The notes beneath the pieces were generated by a model. The model ran no database searches. It worked only from the letters and a program-made list of their open reading frames with translations, and was not told the origin of the DNA. Made by a program: the position numbers and the translations under genes. Of a stretch of 64,000 nt of DNA, positions 1 to 9,437 are shown one piece after another. The first letter of the stretch is position 1, and every line of letters starts with the position of its first letter. Source of the DNA: Acidimicrobiales bacterium (GTDB lineage: Bacteria > Actinomycetota > Acidimicrobiia > Acidimicrobiales > Aldehydirespiratoraceae); NCBI GenBank assembly GCA_033344915.1, contig JAWPML010000001.1, forward strand, positions 2,290,369-2,354,368. The letters are read 5' to 3'.

Positions 1-371
1 AACGCATACGGCGGATCGAGCAACACCAGGTCCACGTCGTCGACCAGGCGAGCGACCGCGGCGACGCCGTCGCCCGAGATCACGGTTGCGTCGGCCTCGA
101 AGCCGAGGGTCTCGAGGTTCTCGCTCAGTGCGGCGAGGGCCCGCCGGTCGTTCTCCACGAACGTGCAGTGCGCGGCTCCCCGGCTCAACGCCTCGATCCC
201 CAACGCCCCCGATCCCGCGAAGGCGTCGAGCACCCGCACGTCGTCGAGCGCCCCGAGGGAGTACAGCGAGTTGAACACCGCCTCGCGGACACGATCGGCC
301 GTCGGGCGCGTGTGATCGCCGTCGGGCACCACGAGGCGACGGCCCCGCGCCGAGCCGGAGACGACACGCAT
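1..371 (-). CDS. rsmD: 16S rRNA (guanine(966)-N2)-methyltransferase RsmD, 3' end outside window
   Basis: The reverse strand encodes 123 residues with no stop before the window edge. The start has the RsmD signature GSARGRRL (about residues 6-13), then TADRVREAVFNSL (24-36), the SAM-binding DAFAGSGALGIEAL (49-62) and the catalytic DPPYA (119-123) at the edge. RsmD is a SAM-dependent enzyme that methylates G966 of 16S rRNA during small-subunit assembly. The ATG at 371 is preceded by CACACT six bases upstream, a leaderless arrangement seen for many genes here. In actinobacteria rsmD usually follows recG directly; here two plus-strand genes separate them. The missing C-terminus (about 60 residues) lies left of the window. 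Confidence 0.93.
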   Translation of the reverse strand, partial: MRVVSGSARGRRLVVPDGDHTRPTADRVREAVFNSLYSLGALDDVRVLDAFAGSGALGIEALSRGAAHCTFVENDRRALAALSENLETLGFEADATVISGDGVAAVARLVDDVDLVLLDPPYA

Positions 372-420
372 CGGGCCAGTGTGGCCGGAATCCGGCCCGG
401 TGGCGCGTTACGGTCGCCCC

Positions 421-588
421 ATGCCGCTGCCGGAGACCATCACGTGCGTCGACTGCGGCGGCGAGTGCGGCCGGATCACCTACGAACCCGACGAGGGATT
501 CGAGCCGGGTGACATCGTCGCCTACCGGTGCCGTGATTGTCTCGACCGCTGGGACATCGAGATCACCGCCGACGACCTCGACATCTGA
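421..588 (+). CDS. small zinc-ribbon protein (55 aa)
   Basis: This 55-residue acidic protein has two cysteine pairs, C9-x2-C12 and C37-x2-C40, with an extra C16, which is the layout of a treble-clef or zinc-ribbon fold. No catalytic motif is visible, and I do not recognise a named family. I chose the ATG at 421 because TACGGT lies at 409-414, six bases before it, fitting leaderless transcription, and because the upstream extension has no domain. It is divergent from rsmD and is followed 32 bases later by a methyltransferase on the same strand. Function unknown. Confidence 0.6.
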   Translation: MPLPETITCVDCGGECGRITYEPDEGFEPGDIVAYRCRDCLDRWDIEITADDLDI

Positions 589-620
589 CACCTCGCGCGT
601 CCACTGGTACTACTGGAGCG

Positions 621-1403
621 ATGTCCAGCGAGATCGAGATCAACGGCCACCGGTTCACGCTGGACACGCACCAGGGGCGACGGGGCAGCGGCGAGGTCAT
701 CACGCTCAAGAAGCCGATGTGGATGCTCGAGCGCTACCGGGAGCTCGCCACGGAGTTCACCGCGCCCAACATGGTCGAAGTCGGACTGTGGGACGGCGGC
801 TCGACGGCGTTCCTCGCCGCAACCTTCCAACCGCTCACTCTGGTCGGTGTCGAACTCGACACGCGACCGCTCGAAGCGCTCGACCGCTTCCTGACCGACT
901 CGCCGCTTCGGCCGCACGTGCACGCCTACACCGGCGTCGACCAGGCCGACACCCGGCGGCTGACCGAGCTGGTCGACGCCCATGTCGACGGCGAACTCGA
1001 CGTGGTGATCGACGACGCCTCCCACCTGCTCGAGCCGACCACCGCGACGTTCGACTGCCTGTTCCCCCGCCTCCGGGCGGGTGGTGTGTTCGTGATCGAG
1101 GACTGGTCGCACGACCACCAGATGGCCTACGGCATCCGCCGGGCGATCGCCCGCGGCGACCTCGACGCCGACCAGGTTGTCACCGGTGACGGCCAGATCC
1201 CCGACTCGCCGCAGAGCCGCATCGTTCTCGACTGCGTGCTCGCGACCGCGAACAACGACGGCGTCATCGCCGACGTGCGGGTGCGCCAGGGCCTGGCCGA
1301 GATCCGCCGCGGGGACGCACCGGTGCCCGCCGACTTCTCGATCCGCGAACACATCGGGGAGATGGGCCGACTCGTCTCCCCGCGGCCGGCCAACCCGGAC
1401 TAG
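621..1403 (+). CDS. class I SAM-dependent methyltransferase (CmcI/TylF-like)
   Basis: The 260-residue product carries a Rossmann methyltransferase core: MVEVGLWDGGST (about 51-62) is the SAM-binding motif I, GVELD (about 77-81) ends strand 2, and DVVIDDASH (about 133-141) and FVIEDW are motif IV/V-like strands of the Methyltransf_24/CmcI group. Substrate cannot be read from sequence; relatives act on sugars, antibiotics or small molecules. TACTACT sits about six bases before the ATG. Its TAG stop overlaps the recG stop (CTAG at 1400-1403), so the two genes are convergent and abutting. The pair 421-588 and 621-1403 looks inserted between recG and rsmD. Confidence 0.75.
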   Translation: MSSEIEINGHRFTLDTHQGRRGSGEVITLKKPMWMLERYRELATEFTAPNMVEVGLWDGGSTAFLAATFQPLTLVGVELDTRPLEALDRFLTDSPLRPHVHAYTGVDQADTRRLTELVDAHVDGELDVVIDDASHLLEPTTATFDCLFPRLRAGGVFVIEDWSHDHQMAYGIRRAIARGDLDADQVVTGDGQIPDSPQSRIVLDCVLATANNDGVIADVRVRQGLAEIRRGDAPVPADFSIREHIGEMGRLVSPRPANPD

Positions 1404-3538
1404 CCCTTCATCAGGAACTCGGCCTCGTCGTCACCGAGCAGCAGGGCGATCTCGTCGGCCAGGGCGGGGTGCGCCTCGAGCTCGGGGTCGCCGTCGATGA
1501 TCTCGACCGCGACCTCCCGTGCCGTCGCGACCCACTCCTTGTCCCGCCGCAGCGACGCGAGGCGCAGGTCGTTGCGGCCCTTCTGGCGCTCACCCATGAT
1601 CGTGCCCTCGCCCCGCAGTTCGAGATCCACCTCGGCCAGCTCGAAGCCGTCGGTACTGTCCACCAGGGCCTGGATGCGCGACTCGCCGTCCGTCGTCGTC
1701 GGTTCGCCCACCAGGAAACACCGGCTCGCGTGCTCGCCGCGCCCCACGCGGCCGCGCAGCTGGTGGAGCTGGGCGATGCCGAACCGGTCGGCGTCCAGCA
1801 CGACCATCACGGTGGCATTCGGCACGTCCACCCCGACTTCGATGACCGTCGTCGCCACGAGGACCTGCACATCGCCGGCCCGGAAGCGTTCCATCACCGA
1901 CTGCTTGTCGTCGCTCGGCATCTGGCCGTGGAGGAGGGCGAGGGACAGTCCGTGGAGGTGCCCGCCCTCGAGTTCCTCGAACGTCTCCGTGGCGGAACGG
2001 ACGTCGAGCGCCTCGGACTCGTCGATCAGCGGACACACGACATAGGCCTGACGGCCGGCCGCGACCGCGTCACGCACGGCGGCCCACACGGCTTCCTCCT
2101 CGTCGGGCGTCGGCGCGGCTTCCGTCACGATCGGGGTTCGACCCGGCGGGAGTTCGTCGAGGACGCTGACGTCGAGGTCGCCGTAGACGGTCATCGCCGC
2201 GGTGCGCGGGATCGGCGTCGCGGTCATGACGAGCACGTCGGGCGCGGCGCCGGCATCGCCCTTGTCGCGCAACGCCGCACGCTGCTCGACCCCGAACCGG
2301 TGCTGCTCGTCGATCACGACCACGCCGAGCGAGGCGTACTCCACCTTGTCCTGGATGAGGGCATGGGTGCCGATCAGGAGATCGACCTTCCCGGTGATGA
2401 GGTCGGCGAGGATCCGGCGGCGGTCCGCGGCGCCGACCCGGTTCGTGAGGAGCTCCACCCGCAGCGGACGATCACCCATGAGCGTCGTCGGGTCCGGCAC
2501 GGAGAGGTCGCCGAGCATCGCGGTCACGCCGAGATGATGCTGCTCCGCCAGGACCTCGGTCGGCGCCATGAACGCGCCCTGGTGTCCCCCCTGGACCGCC
2601 GCCAACAGGGCGGTGACCGCGACGAGCGTCTTACCCGAACCGACGTCACCCTGCAGCAGTCGATGCATCGGTCGGGCCAGGGCCAGGTCCGCGCCGATCT
2701 CGGCGATCGCCCGCTCCTGGGCGTCGGTGAGGGGGAACGGCAGGCGCCCGTGGAAGCGGTCGACGAGTTCGCCGGTGACGCTGTGGGCGATGCCCGCGGT
2801 CTCGCGCTCGATCCGACGCTTGCGGCGCACGAGCTCCAGCTGCACCCGCAGCAGCTCGTCGAACACGAGCCGGCGACGGGCCTCGTCCTTCTCCGCCATG
2901 GTCTCCGGCGCATGGATGCCCCACAGCGCGGCTTCCCTCGTCACGAAGTCGAAGCGGTCCAGCACCGACTCCGGCACGGGATCGAGCAGGCCCCGCGGCG
3001 CGCAGCGGCGCAGTGCCTCGGCGACGAAACGGCCGAGGTCCGCCGTCATGAGGCCGGCCTTCTCGGACTGGGGGTACACGGGGATGATGCGGCCCGTCTG
3101 GTCCCCCATGAGATCCACCACGGGACTCCCCATCTGCGGCGTGCCCCGGTACACCTCGTACTTGCCGTGGACGAGCAGCTGCATGCCGGGCTTCAGCTGC
3201 TTCTCGCGCCAGCGCTGGTTGAAGAACGCGAGCGTGACCTTTCCGGTGCCGTCGCCGATCACGACGTTGGTGAGCGTGCGCCGGCCCCGGAGCTGGCGGG
3301 TGCTCGCGCTGCGGACCTCGGCGAGCACGGTGGCCTCGTCGCCGGGGACGAGTTCCCCGATCCGGGCCTGGCGGGTGCGGTCGAGGTAGCGGCGCGGATA
3401 GTGCTGGAGCAGATCGAGGACCGTGGAGACGTCGACGGCCGCGAGGCTGGAACCGCGCTTCTCGCCCACGCCCTTCAGATCCGTGACCGGCCGCCCGGCC
3501 AGATCCCGGAACGTGAGCGGCGGATCTCCGTCCGGCAC
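1400..3538 (-). CDS. recG: ATP-dependent DNA helicase RecG
   Basis: RecG is the monomeric double-strand translocase that remodels stalled forks and Holliday junctions. The 712-residue product has the N-terminal wedge/OB region (LKGVGEKRGSSL, then HYPRRYLDRT), Walker A GDVGSGKT at about 297-304, the DEQH box in VVIDEQHRFGVEQR near 409, TATPIPRT, and C-terminal helicase motifs LHGQM and VGRG. I chose the GTG at 3538, five bases after the fakA stop; the much longer open frame upstream is an artefact running antisense-like through fakA. The length is normal for RecG. The fakA-recG order is typical of Gram-positive bacteria and suggests co-transcription. Confidence 0.96.
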   Translation of the reverse strand: MPDGDPPLTFRDLAGRPVTDLKGVGEKRGSSLAAVDVSTVLDLLQHYPRRYLDRTRQARIGELVPGDEATVLAEVRSASTRQLRGRRTLTNVVIGDGTGKVTLAFFNQRWREKQLKPGMQLLVHGKYEVYRGTPQMGSPVVDLMGDQTGRIIPVYPQSEKAGLMTADLGRFVAEALRRCAPRGLLDPVPESVLDRFDFVTREAALWGIHAPETMAEKDEARRRLVFDELLRVQLELVRRKRRIERETAGIAHSVTGELVDRFHGRLPFPLTDAQERAIAEIGADLALARPMHRLLQGDVGSGKTLVAVTALLAAVQGGHQGAFMAPTEVLAEQHHLGVTAMLGDLSVPDPTTLMGDRPLRVELLTNRVGAADRRRILADLITGKVDLLIGTHALIQDKVEYASLGVVVIDEQHRFGVEQRAALRDKGDAGAAPDVLVMTATPIPRTAAMTVYGDLDVSVLDELPPGRTPIVTEAAPTPDEEEAVWAAVRDAVAAGRQAYVVCPLIDESEALDVRSATETFEELEGGHLHGLSLALLHGQMPSDDKQSVMERFRAGDVQVLVATTVIEVGVDVPNATVMVVLDADRFGIAQLHQLRGRVGRGEHASRCFLVGEPTTTDGESRIQALVDSTDGFELAEVDLELRGEGTIMGERQKGRNDLRLASLRRDKEWVATAREVAVEIIDGDPELEAHPALADEIALLLGDDEAEFLMKG

Positions 3539-3543
3539 CGGCG

Positions 3544-5187
3544 CTACTCCAGGCCGAAGTAGTACGGGTACAGCGGCTGCCCGCCGTCGTGGACCTCGAC
3601 CTCGACCTCGGGGTGGTGCTCCTCGATCCACGCCTCGATCGCGGCGGTCACGTCGTCCTCGGCCTCGTCGCCGGCGATCACCGTGAGCAGCTCGTGCTCG
3701 TCGTCGAGGATCGACGCGAGCAGGCCGGTCGCCGCGTCGAGCATGTTCGGCTCGACCGCGGTGATGCCGTCGCGGCAGATGCCGAGCCAGTCGCCGGTCG
3801 AGATCGGGCCGACATCGCTCGTCGACTCGCGGACCGCCTGGGTGACCTCGCCGGCGACGACCGCGGTGGCGGCGCCGGTCATCGCCGCGGCGTTCGCTTC
3901 GGCCGTCGCCTGCGGGTCGTAGGCCATGAGGCAGGCGAGCCCCTCGGCCACACCCTTCGTCGGCACGACCCGCACGGTTCGGCTGGTCTGGGCGTCGACC
4001 TGCTCCGCGACCGGGATGATGTTCTTGTTGTTGGGCAGGATGACGACCTCGGGGGCCGGCACCGACTCCACCGCCGCCACGAGCTCGGCTGTCGACGGAT
4101 TCATCGACTGTCCGCCGGCCACCACGGCATGGACGCCCATCGACTTGAGGATCGCCACGACCCCCGGACCGACCCCGACGGCCACCACGGCCGTGGGCAC
4201 GGGCTCGCCGGCGACCGCGTCCGCCGGCTGCCCCATCTCCGCCTGGACCCAGTCCCGTTCCTCGAGCTCCTCGAGGAGATCGGTCACCCGGATCTTGTGG
4301 GGGCGACCGACGTCGATGCCGCACTCGATCGCGGCGCCGATGTCGTCGCAGTGGATGTGGCAATTGAAGATGCCGTCGCCACCGACCACCACGATGGAGT
4401 CTCCGACCTCGGCCCACGCGGACTTGAAACCGTCGATCGACGCGTCGGGCGCGTCCAGCAGGAACATGACCTCGTAGCGGAGGTCGGCGATGGACGGCTC
4501 GTGGTCGTCGTCATCGGGCCGGACCGGCTCGGCCAGCGGCGCGACGATCGCCGGCGCGGGCATCGGTCGGTCGTCCACGACATGGAGCGCGGCGTCGAGG
4601 AACAGCAGCAGGCCGCTGCCGCCGGCATCGACCACGCCGGCATCCGCGAGCACCTTGAGCAGCGTCGGCGTGCGCTCGAGCGACTCGCCCCCCTCCGTAC
4701 GGGCTGCGTTCAGGACACCGAGCAGGTCGCCGCCGTCGTCCGCAGCGGCGACCGCGGCGTCGGCGGACTCGCGTACGACGGTGAGGATCGTGCCCTCGAC
4801 GGGGTTGCCGACCGCCCCGTAGGCGCCTTCGGCCGCCGCCGCCCAGGCCGCGGCGAACACCGCGCCGTCGATCGTCGGGGCGGACTTCACCACGCCGGCG
4901 AACCCACGCAGGATCTGCGACATGATCACACCGCTGTTGCCCCGCGCTCCCATCAGCGACCCGTGGGCGACGGCGTCGCAGACCGCCGCGACGTCGGCGT
5001 CGTCGCCCAGCGTGTCGAGCTCCTCGACCACGGACACGAGGGTGAGGGACATGTTCGTGCCCGTGTCGCCATCGGGCACGGGGTACACGTTCAGGTTGTT
5101 GATCGACTCGCGGTGCTCTGTCAGCGCATCGCGGAACGCGACCACGATGGCGCGGAGAGTGGAGGCGTCGAGCGAGTCAATCGGCAC
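3544..5187 (-). CDS. fakA: fatty acid kinase subunit FakA (DAK2 domain, YloV family)
   Basis: FakA phosphorylates fatty acids bound to FakB, feeding exogenous fatty acids into phospholipids. This 547-residue protein has the N-terminal DhaL-like kinase domain with NVYPVPDGDTGTNMSL near 33-48 (metal/ATP-binding DGDTGTN) and GSLMGARGNSGV near 80-91, a middle region with the FakA-type CHIHCDD, and a C-terminal YloV domain with ILPNNKNI. I prefer the GTG at 5187 over the in-frame ATG at 5211: TACGAT lies eight bases before the GTG, and the product then begins like YloV proteins. It heads the fakA-recG operon and is divergent from the cold-shock-like gene. No FakB is seen in the window. Confidence 0.88.
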   Translation of the reverse strand: MPIDSLDASTLRAIVVAFRDALTEHRESINNLNVYPVPDGDTGTNMSLTLVSVVEELDTLGDDADVAAVCDAVAHGSLMGARGNSGVIMSQILRGFAGVVKSAPTIDGAVFAAAWAAAAEGAYGAVGNPVEGTILTVVRESADAAVAAADDGGDLLGVLNAARTEGGESLERTPTLLKVLADAGVVDAGGSGLLLFLDAALHVVDDRPMPAPAIVAPLAEPVRPDDDDHEPSIADLRYEVMFLLDAPDASIDGFKSAWAEVGDSIVVVGGDGIFNCHIHCDDIGAAIECGIDVGRPHKIRVTDLLEELEERDWVQAEMGQPADAVAGEPVPTAVVAVGVGPGVVAILKSMGVHAVVAGGQSMNPSTAELVAAVESVPAPEVVILPNNKNIIPVAEQVDAQTSRTVRVVPTKGVAEGLACLMAYDPQATAEANAAAMTGAATAVVAGEVTQAVRESTSDVGPISTGDWLGICRDGITAVEPNMLDAATGLLASILDDEHELLTVIAGDEAEDDVTAAIEAWIEEHHPEVEVEVHDGGQPLYPYYFGLE

Positions 5188-5249
5188 GGCAGCGGATCGT
5201 ACCGGTCCCACGTCGCCCGCGTGACCTCCGTACGGATACGCTGCGCCCC

Positions 5250-5471
5250 ATGCAGGGAGTCATCAAGAGCTACGACCCGGGAACCGGCGACGGCGTGCTG
5301 GTCAACGAGGCCGACCTGGCCGACGTCGATCTCGCCGACAACGCCCTCGAGGGCTCGATCTTCCGCATGCTGCGCCAGGGCCAACGCGTGCAGTTCGATC
5401 TCGACGACACCGGCCGCGCCACCCGCCTCCGGCTCGGCTCCGAGATCGACATGACCACCCCCGACCTCTGA
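5250..5471 (+). CDS. short cold-shock-domain-like protein (73 aa)
   Basis: The 73-residue sequence starts MQGVIKSYDPGTGDGVLV, which parallels the first strands of cold-shock domains (GxVKxFxxxxGxGFI), and continues with a basic middle (FRMLRQGQRVQFDLDD) like the CSD strand that reads VxFdv. The aromatic RNP1 FGF is replaced by DGVLV, so nucleic-acid binding is uncertain. TACGCT lies seven bases before the ATG. The stop at 5469-5471 is 13 bases before the left inverted repeat at 5485. A divergent CSD/OB-fold protein is the likeliest reading. Confidence 0.65.
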   Translation: MQGVIKSYDPGTGDGVLVNEADLADVDLADNALEGSIFRMLRQGQRVQFDLDDTGRATRLRLGSEIDMTTPDL

Positions 5472-5484
5472 CCCCCCAACCCAG

Positions 5485-5535
5485 GGCTTCTTAACCGAGT
5501 TGTGGTCGTGAGACGACCACAACTCAACGCGGATC
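5485..5535 (+). repeat. left 51-bp inverted repeat with internal 13-bp hairpin
   Basis: These 51 bases match the reverse complement of 6507-6557 without a mismatch. Inside, GAGTTGTGGTCGT (5497-5509) and ACGACCACAACTC (5513-5525) form a perfect 13-bp stem around a GAG loop. No T-run follows, so this is not a standard intrinsic terminator. The stop codon of the enclosed gene (5524-5526) lies inside the repeat. Confidence 0.95.
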
Positions 5536-6447
5536 CGGGGGACGGGAGCCGAGGGCCCGCCGGATCTCCCCCGCGACCCACGCCGGGCGGTCACGCACGT
5601 CCGACTTCGTGAACCGGAGAACGATCCACCCCGCGAGCACGAGCGCGTTCTGGCGCCGGCGGTCACGTTCGAACTGCTCCGGAGCGACGTGCTCGCGATA
5701 GCCGTCGTACTCGATCAGAACCCGCTGCTCCGGATAGGCGAGATCGATGCGGAATCGCTGCCCCGCCACCTCGACCGGATACTGCGGGGTCGCCGCCGGC
5801 AGTCCATGTCGATCGATCAGCCGCATCAGGGCGATCTCCATCGGCGACTCCGCGGCGTCGACAGACGTCGGCGCCTCACCGAGCACACGATCGATCGCCG
5901 TCACCCCGGAGCGACCGTGACGCCCGACGCGTTCACGATGGGCGCGAATCTCGTCGTTGGTGACGAGCCCCAGGCCGACGGCCGCATCAACCGCCCGTTC
6001 GACCTCCCAATCGCGCAGGTACGAGCCGGCATCGACGAGTGTGAGCGTCACGGAGGTGACGGGCAGCCCACCGACCTCGCACACGTCTTCGGGGGACAGA
6101 TCCCAGGAACGGTGCACGACCACGCCCTCGACTGCCGGGGCCGCGAACCCGCGCACGGTCACTTCGAGCGCGGTCTCCCACGGCCGTAGGTCCCACACCC
6201 GCATCGCGCTCCGGTGGCTCACGACGCCGCGCCCGGCCGCGCCGAGACATCCGCGCATCAGCTGCTGTTCCCAAGTCGGTGGCGCGCCGGCGAGGACATA
6301 GAGCCCGCGCCGCTCCCGCGTGAGCACTCCCGCGGCGACGAGCGTGCGGACCTCCGCTCGGGTGTAGTGGAGCCGTTCGAGGTCCTGGTTGGTGAGGAGG
6401 CCGTGTGTACTCGCAGCCTGCCGAGCGAGATCGGTGATCTCTCGCAT
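5524..6447 (-). CDS. AbiEi-type winged-helix plus DUF559 (Vsr/PD-(D/E)XK-like) protein
   Basis: The 307-residue protein has an N-terminal winged helix of the AbiEi antitoxin type (HGLLTNQDLERLHYTRAEVR then GVLTRERRGLYVLAG, about 14-55), a middle AbiEi-like region (VSHRSAMRVWDL), and a C-terminal DUF559 domain (about 200-300). The latter has ESPMEIAL, RFRIDLAYPE, VLIEYDGYREH, and DRRRQNALVLAGWIVLRFT, the layout of very-short-patch-repair and PD-(D/E)XK nucleases. Such stand-alone genes are common in actinobacteria; a type IV antitoxin role is often assumed, but no AbiEii toxin gene is adjacent. The ATG at 6447 follows TTGACT by seven bases and a GTGTCACAC palindrome eight bases further upstream. 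The gene fills a cassette between 51-bp inverted repeats. Confidence 0.82.
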   Translation of the reverse strand: MREITDLARQAASTHGLLTNQDLERLHYTRAEVRTLVAAGVLTRERRGLYVLAGAPPTWEQQLMRGCLGAAGRGVVSHRSAMRVWDLRPWETALEVTVRGFAAPAVEGVVVHRSWDLSPEDVCEVGGLPVTSVTLTLVDAGSYLRDWEVERAVDAAVGLGLVTNDEIRAHRERVGRHGRSGVTAIDRVLGEAPTSVDAAESPMEIALMRLIDRHGLPAATPQYPVEVAGQRFRIDLAYPEQRVLIEYDGYREHVAPEQFERDRRRQNALVLAGWIVLRFTKSDVRDRPAWVAGEIRRALGSRPPDPR

Positions 6448-6454
6448 GCAGCAG

Positions 6455-6479
6455 AGTCAAGCGCGCGGGTGTGACACCC
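6455..6479 (-). promoter_or_regulatory. palindromic promoter element, PafBC/RecA-NDp-like
   Basis: On the minus strand, GGGTGTCACACCC (a 6-1-6 palindrome) overlaps GTGTCACAC at 6469-6477. Eight bases later comes TTGACT (6455-6460), and seven bases after that the ATG of the DUF559 gene. The same arrangement precedes the HNH gene at 37401 and the microprotein at 52873. The known actinobacterial RecA-independent damage promoter is tTGTCRGTG-N8-TAnnnT; this site keeps TGTCA and the N8 spacing. Confidence 0.6.
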
Positions 6480-6506
6480 TCCCCTGTCCGATCCGACTCC
6501 CCCGCC

Positions 6507-6557
6507 GATCCGCGTTGAGTTGTGGTCGTCTCACGACCACAACTCGGTTAAGAAGCC
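6507..6557 (-). repeat. right 51-bp inverted repeat with internal 13-bp hairpin
   Basis: This is the inverted partner of 5485-5535, identical over 51 bases. The 13-bp stem is 6517-6529 with 6533-6545 around a CTC loop. It ends five bases from the pckA stop (6562-6564). Relative to each flanking gene (csp-like and pckA) the repeat copies read in the same direction from the gene end. No convincing target-site duplication is visible outside the repeats. Confidence 0.95.
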
Positions 6558-6561
6558 AGAA

Positions 6562-8226
<1,665 letters not shown>

Positions 8227-8377
8227 TGTTCTCTACTCCACGGGTCTGATCACGAATCCGGTCGGCCCACCACGTTGGTATGTGAGCGCGCCGGATCAGC
8301 CATCCAACCTAGCGATGGCCACCCGTCAGGTACGACACGGGCGACACAGGTGGACCGAACGGCCTAACGTCGGCTCC

Positions 8378-8614
8378 ATGAGCGTGAACGCGTACATCCT
8401 GATCCAGGCCGACGTCGGCACCGCGGCCGATGTCGCGAGGCAGGTCGGGGCCCTCGATTCCGTCCTCACCGCCGAGGTGGCGATGGGCCCCTACGACGTG
8501 ATCGCCCGCGCCGAGGCAGCGTCAATGGACGAGCTCGGCCAGGTGGTCGTCCACGCGGTGCAGGCCATCGCCGGGGTCGAGCGCACCCTGCTCTGCCCGA
8601 TCGTGCACATCTGA
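8378..8614 (+). CDS. stand-alone Lrp/AsnC ligand-binding (RAM) domain protein
   Basis: This 78-residue protein corresponds to only the C-terminal RAM domain of Lrp/AsnC regulators: AYILIQADVGTAADVARQV, then VAMGPYDVIARAEAASMDEL and VERTLLCPIV at the end. There is no DNA-binding helix-turn-helix. Stand-alone RAM proteins form oligomers and bind amino acids, possibly modulating full Lrp regulators. TAACGT lies seven bases before the ATG. It is divergent from pckA across 151 bases and convergent with 8628-8978. Confidence 0.85.
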   Translation: MSVNAYILIQADVGTAADVARQVGALDSVLTAEVAMGPYDVIARAEAASMDELGQVVVHAVQAIAGVERTLLCPIVHI

Positions 8615-8627
8615 CGGTCCGCCCGCG

Positions 8628-8978
8628 TCAGAGCACGGCGGCTCGGATGCCGAGCCCCATCAACCACAGGCTGCCGAGCCCGTAGAGGAGATGGGGCTTC
8701 TCCTTCATCTCGTTGCGGTACGCGTAGATGATGCCGACGCTCGCGAAGGCCGAGAAACCGTAGAGCTGGTGACGATCACCCTCGATGTCCTCGTTGACCT
8801 GGAGGATCACCCCGAGCACGACCTGGGCCAGCACGATCACCTCGGCGACGACGACCGCGATCCAGCCCGCCCGATGTCGCAGACGGGGCCACTGGTGCGC
8901 GGCGAGCGCCCAGACACCCACTGCGCCGTTGGCCACGATGAACACCCAGCTGAGGATGCCGTGGGCGTCGCGGATCAC
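8628..8978 (-). CDS. four-helix integral membrane protein of unknown function
   Basis: The 116-residue protein shows four hydrophobic stretches (about 7-25, 38-60, 71-88 and 97-115) separated by short polar loops including NEDIEGDRHQLYG. No transporter or enzyme motif is recognised. It overlaps the upstream monooxygenase gene by four bases (ATGA), so the two are translationally coupled. Convergent with the RAM-domain gene. Confidence 0.72.
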   Translation of the reverse strand: MIRDAHGILSWVFIVANGAVGVWALAAHQWPRLRHRAGWIAVVVAEVIVLAQVVLGVILQVNEDIEGDRHQLYGFSAFASVGIIYAYRNEMKEKPHLLYGLGSLWLMGLGIRAAVL

Positions 8979-9304
8979 GTGCCGTCGCGGCCGACTTCGA
9001 CCTCGTAGCTCCAGAGCTCCGCGGTGATCGGCAGCGGAGCCGGCGCGTTCTCGCCCGCGGCGAGCGCGTCGCGGTGGCCGTCACGGAACTGGTCCGACTT
9101 CGTCCAGGCGTCGAACGACTCCTCGTCGCGCCAACGGGTCAGCACCAGCCAGGTCTCGCGTTCGTCGACGGGTCGGAGCAGCTCGAACCCCTCGAACCCG
9201 TCCATGCCGTCCACCGCGCCCGCACGCGCCGCGAAACGGCGGGCGACCTCGTCTCCGAGGTCGCCGGGGACGGTGATGGCGTTGATCTTGATGACCTGAC
9301 TCAT
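8975..9304 (-). CDS. antibiotic biosynthesis monooxygenase (ABM)-domain protein, HmoA/IsdG-like
   Basis: The 109-residue protein has the ABM ferredoxin-like pattern: VIKINAITVPGDLGDEVARRF, GMDGFEGFELLRP, ETWLVLTRWRDEESFDAWTKS and FRDGHRD. The W..W..F..W spacing is typical of HmoA/IsdG-type haem-degrading or small quinone monooxygenases. Substrate is not decidable from sequence. The ATG at 9304 is far better than the longer open frame upstream, which crosses the intergenic region. It is coupled to 8628-8978 and divergent from the YCII gene. Confidence 0.8.
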   Translation of the reverse strand: MSQVIKINAITVPGDLGDEVARRFAARAGAVDGMDGFEGFELLRPVDERETWLVLTRWRDEESFDAWTKSDQFRDGHRDALAAGENAPAPLPITAELWSYEVEVGRDGT

Positions 9305-9437
9305 GGAGTGAGTCTCCCCCGAATCGGACGGTTCCCGAGAAATCGCGCGAAATGTCCGTGAAGCTGTCGAGATCACCCGGGACCGTTCGTCGTTCGGACA
9401 ATCCCCTGAGAACCCGACCAAACCCGGAGGAAACACC

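Noticed and set aside
1469-3562. 697-aa plus-strand open frame
   Set aside because: It is the antisense shadow of recG; the GC-rich code leaves long open frames opposite real genes, and its residue pattern is Arg/His/Val-rich without motifs.
3589-5454. 621-aa plus-strand open frame across fakA and the cold-shock gene
   Set aside because: Antisense to fakA and out of frame with the 73-aa gene; no family.
5485-5535. Intrinsic rho-independent terminator of the csp-like gene
   Set aside because: The stem is strong but lacks a U-tract, and the identical inverted copy beside pckA argues for a repeat with another role, though termination is not excluded.
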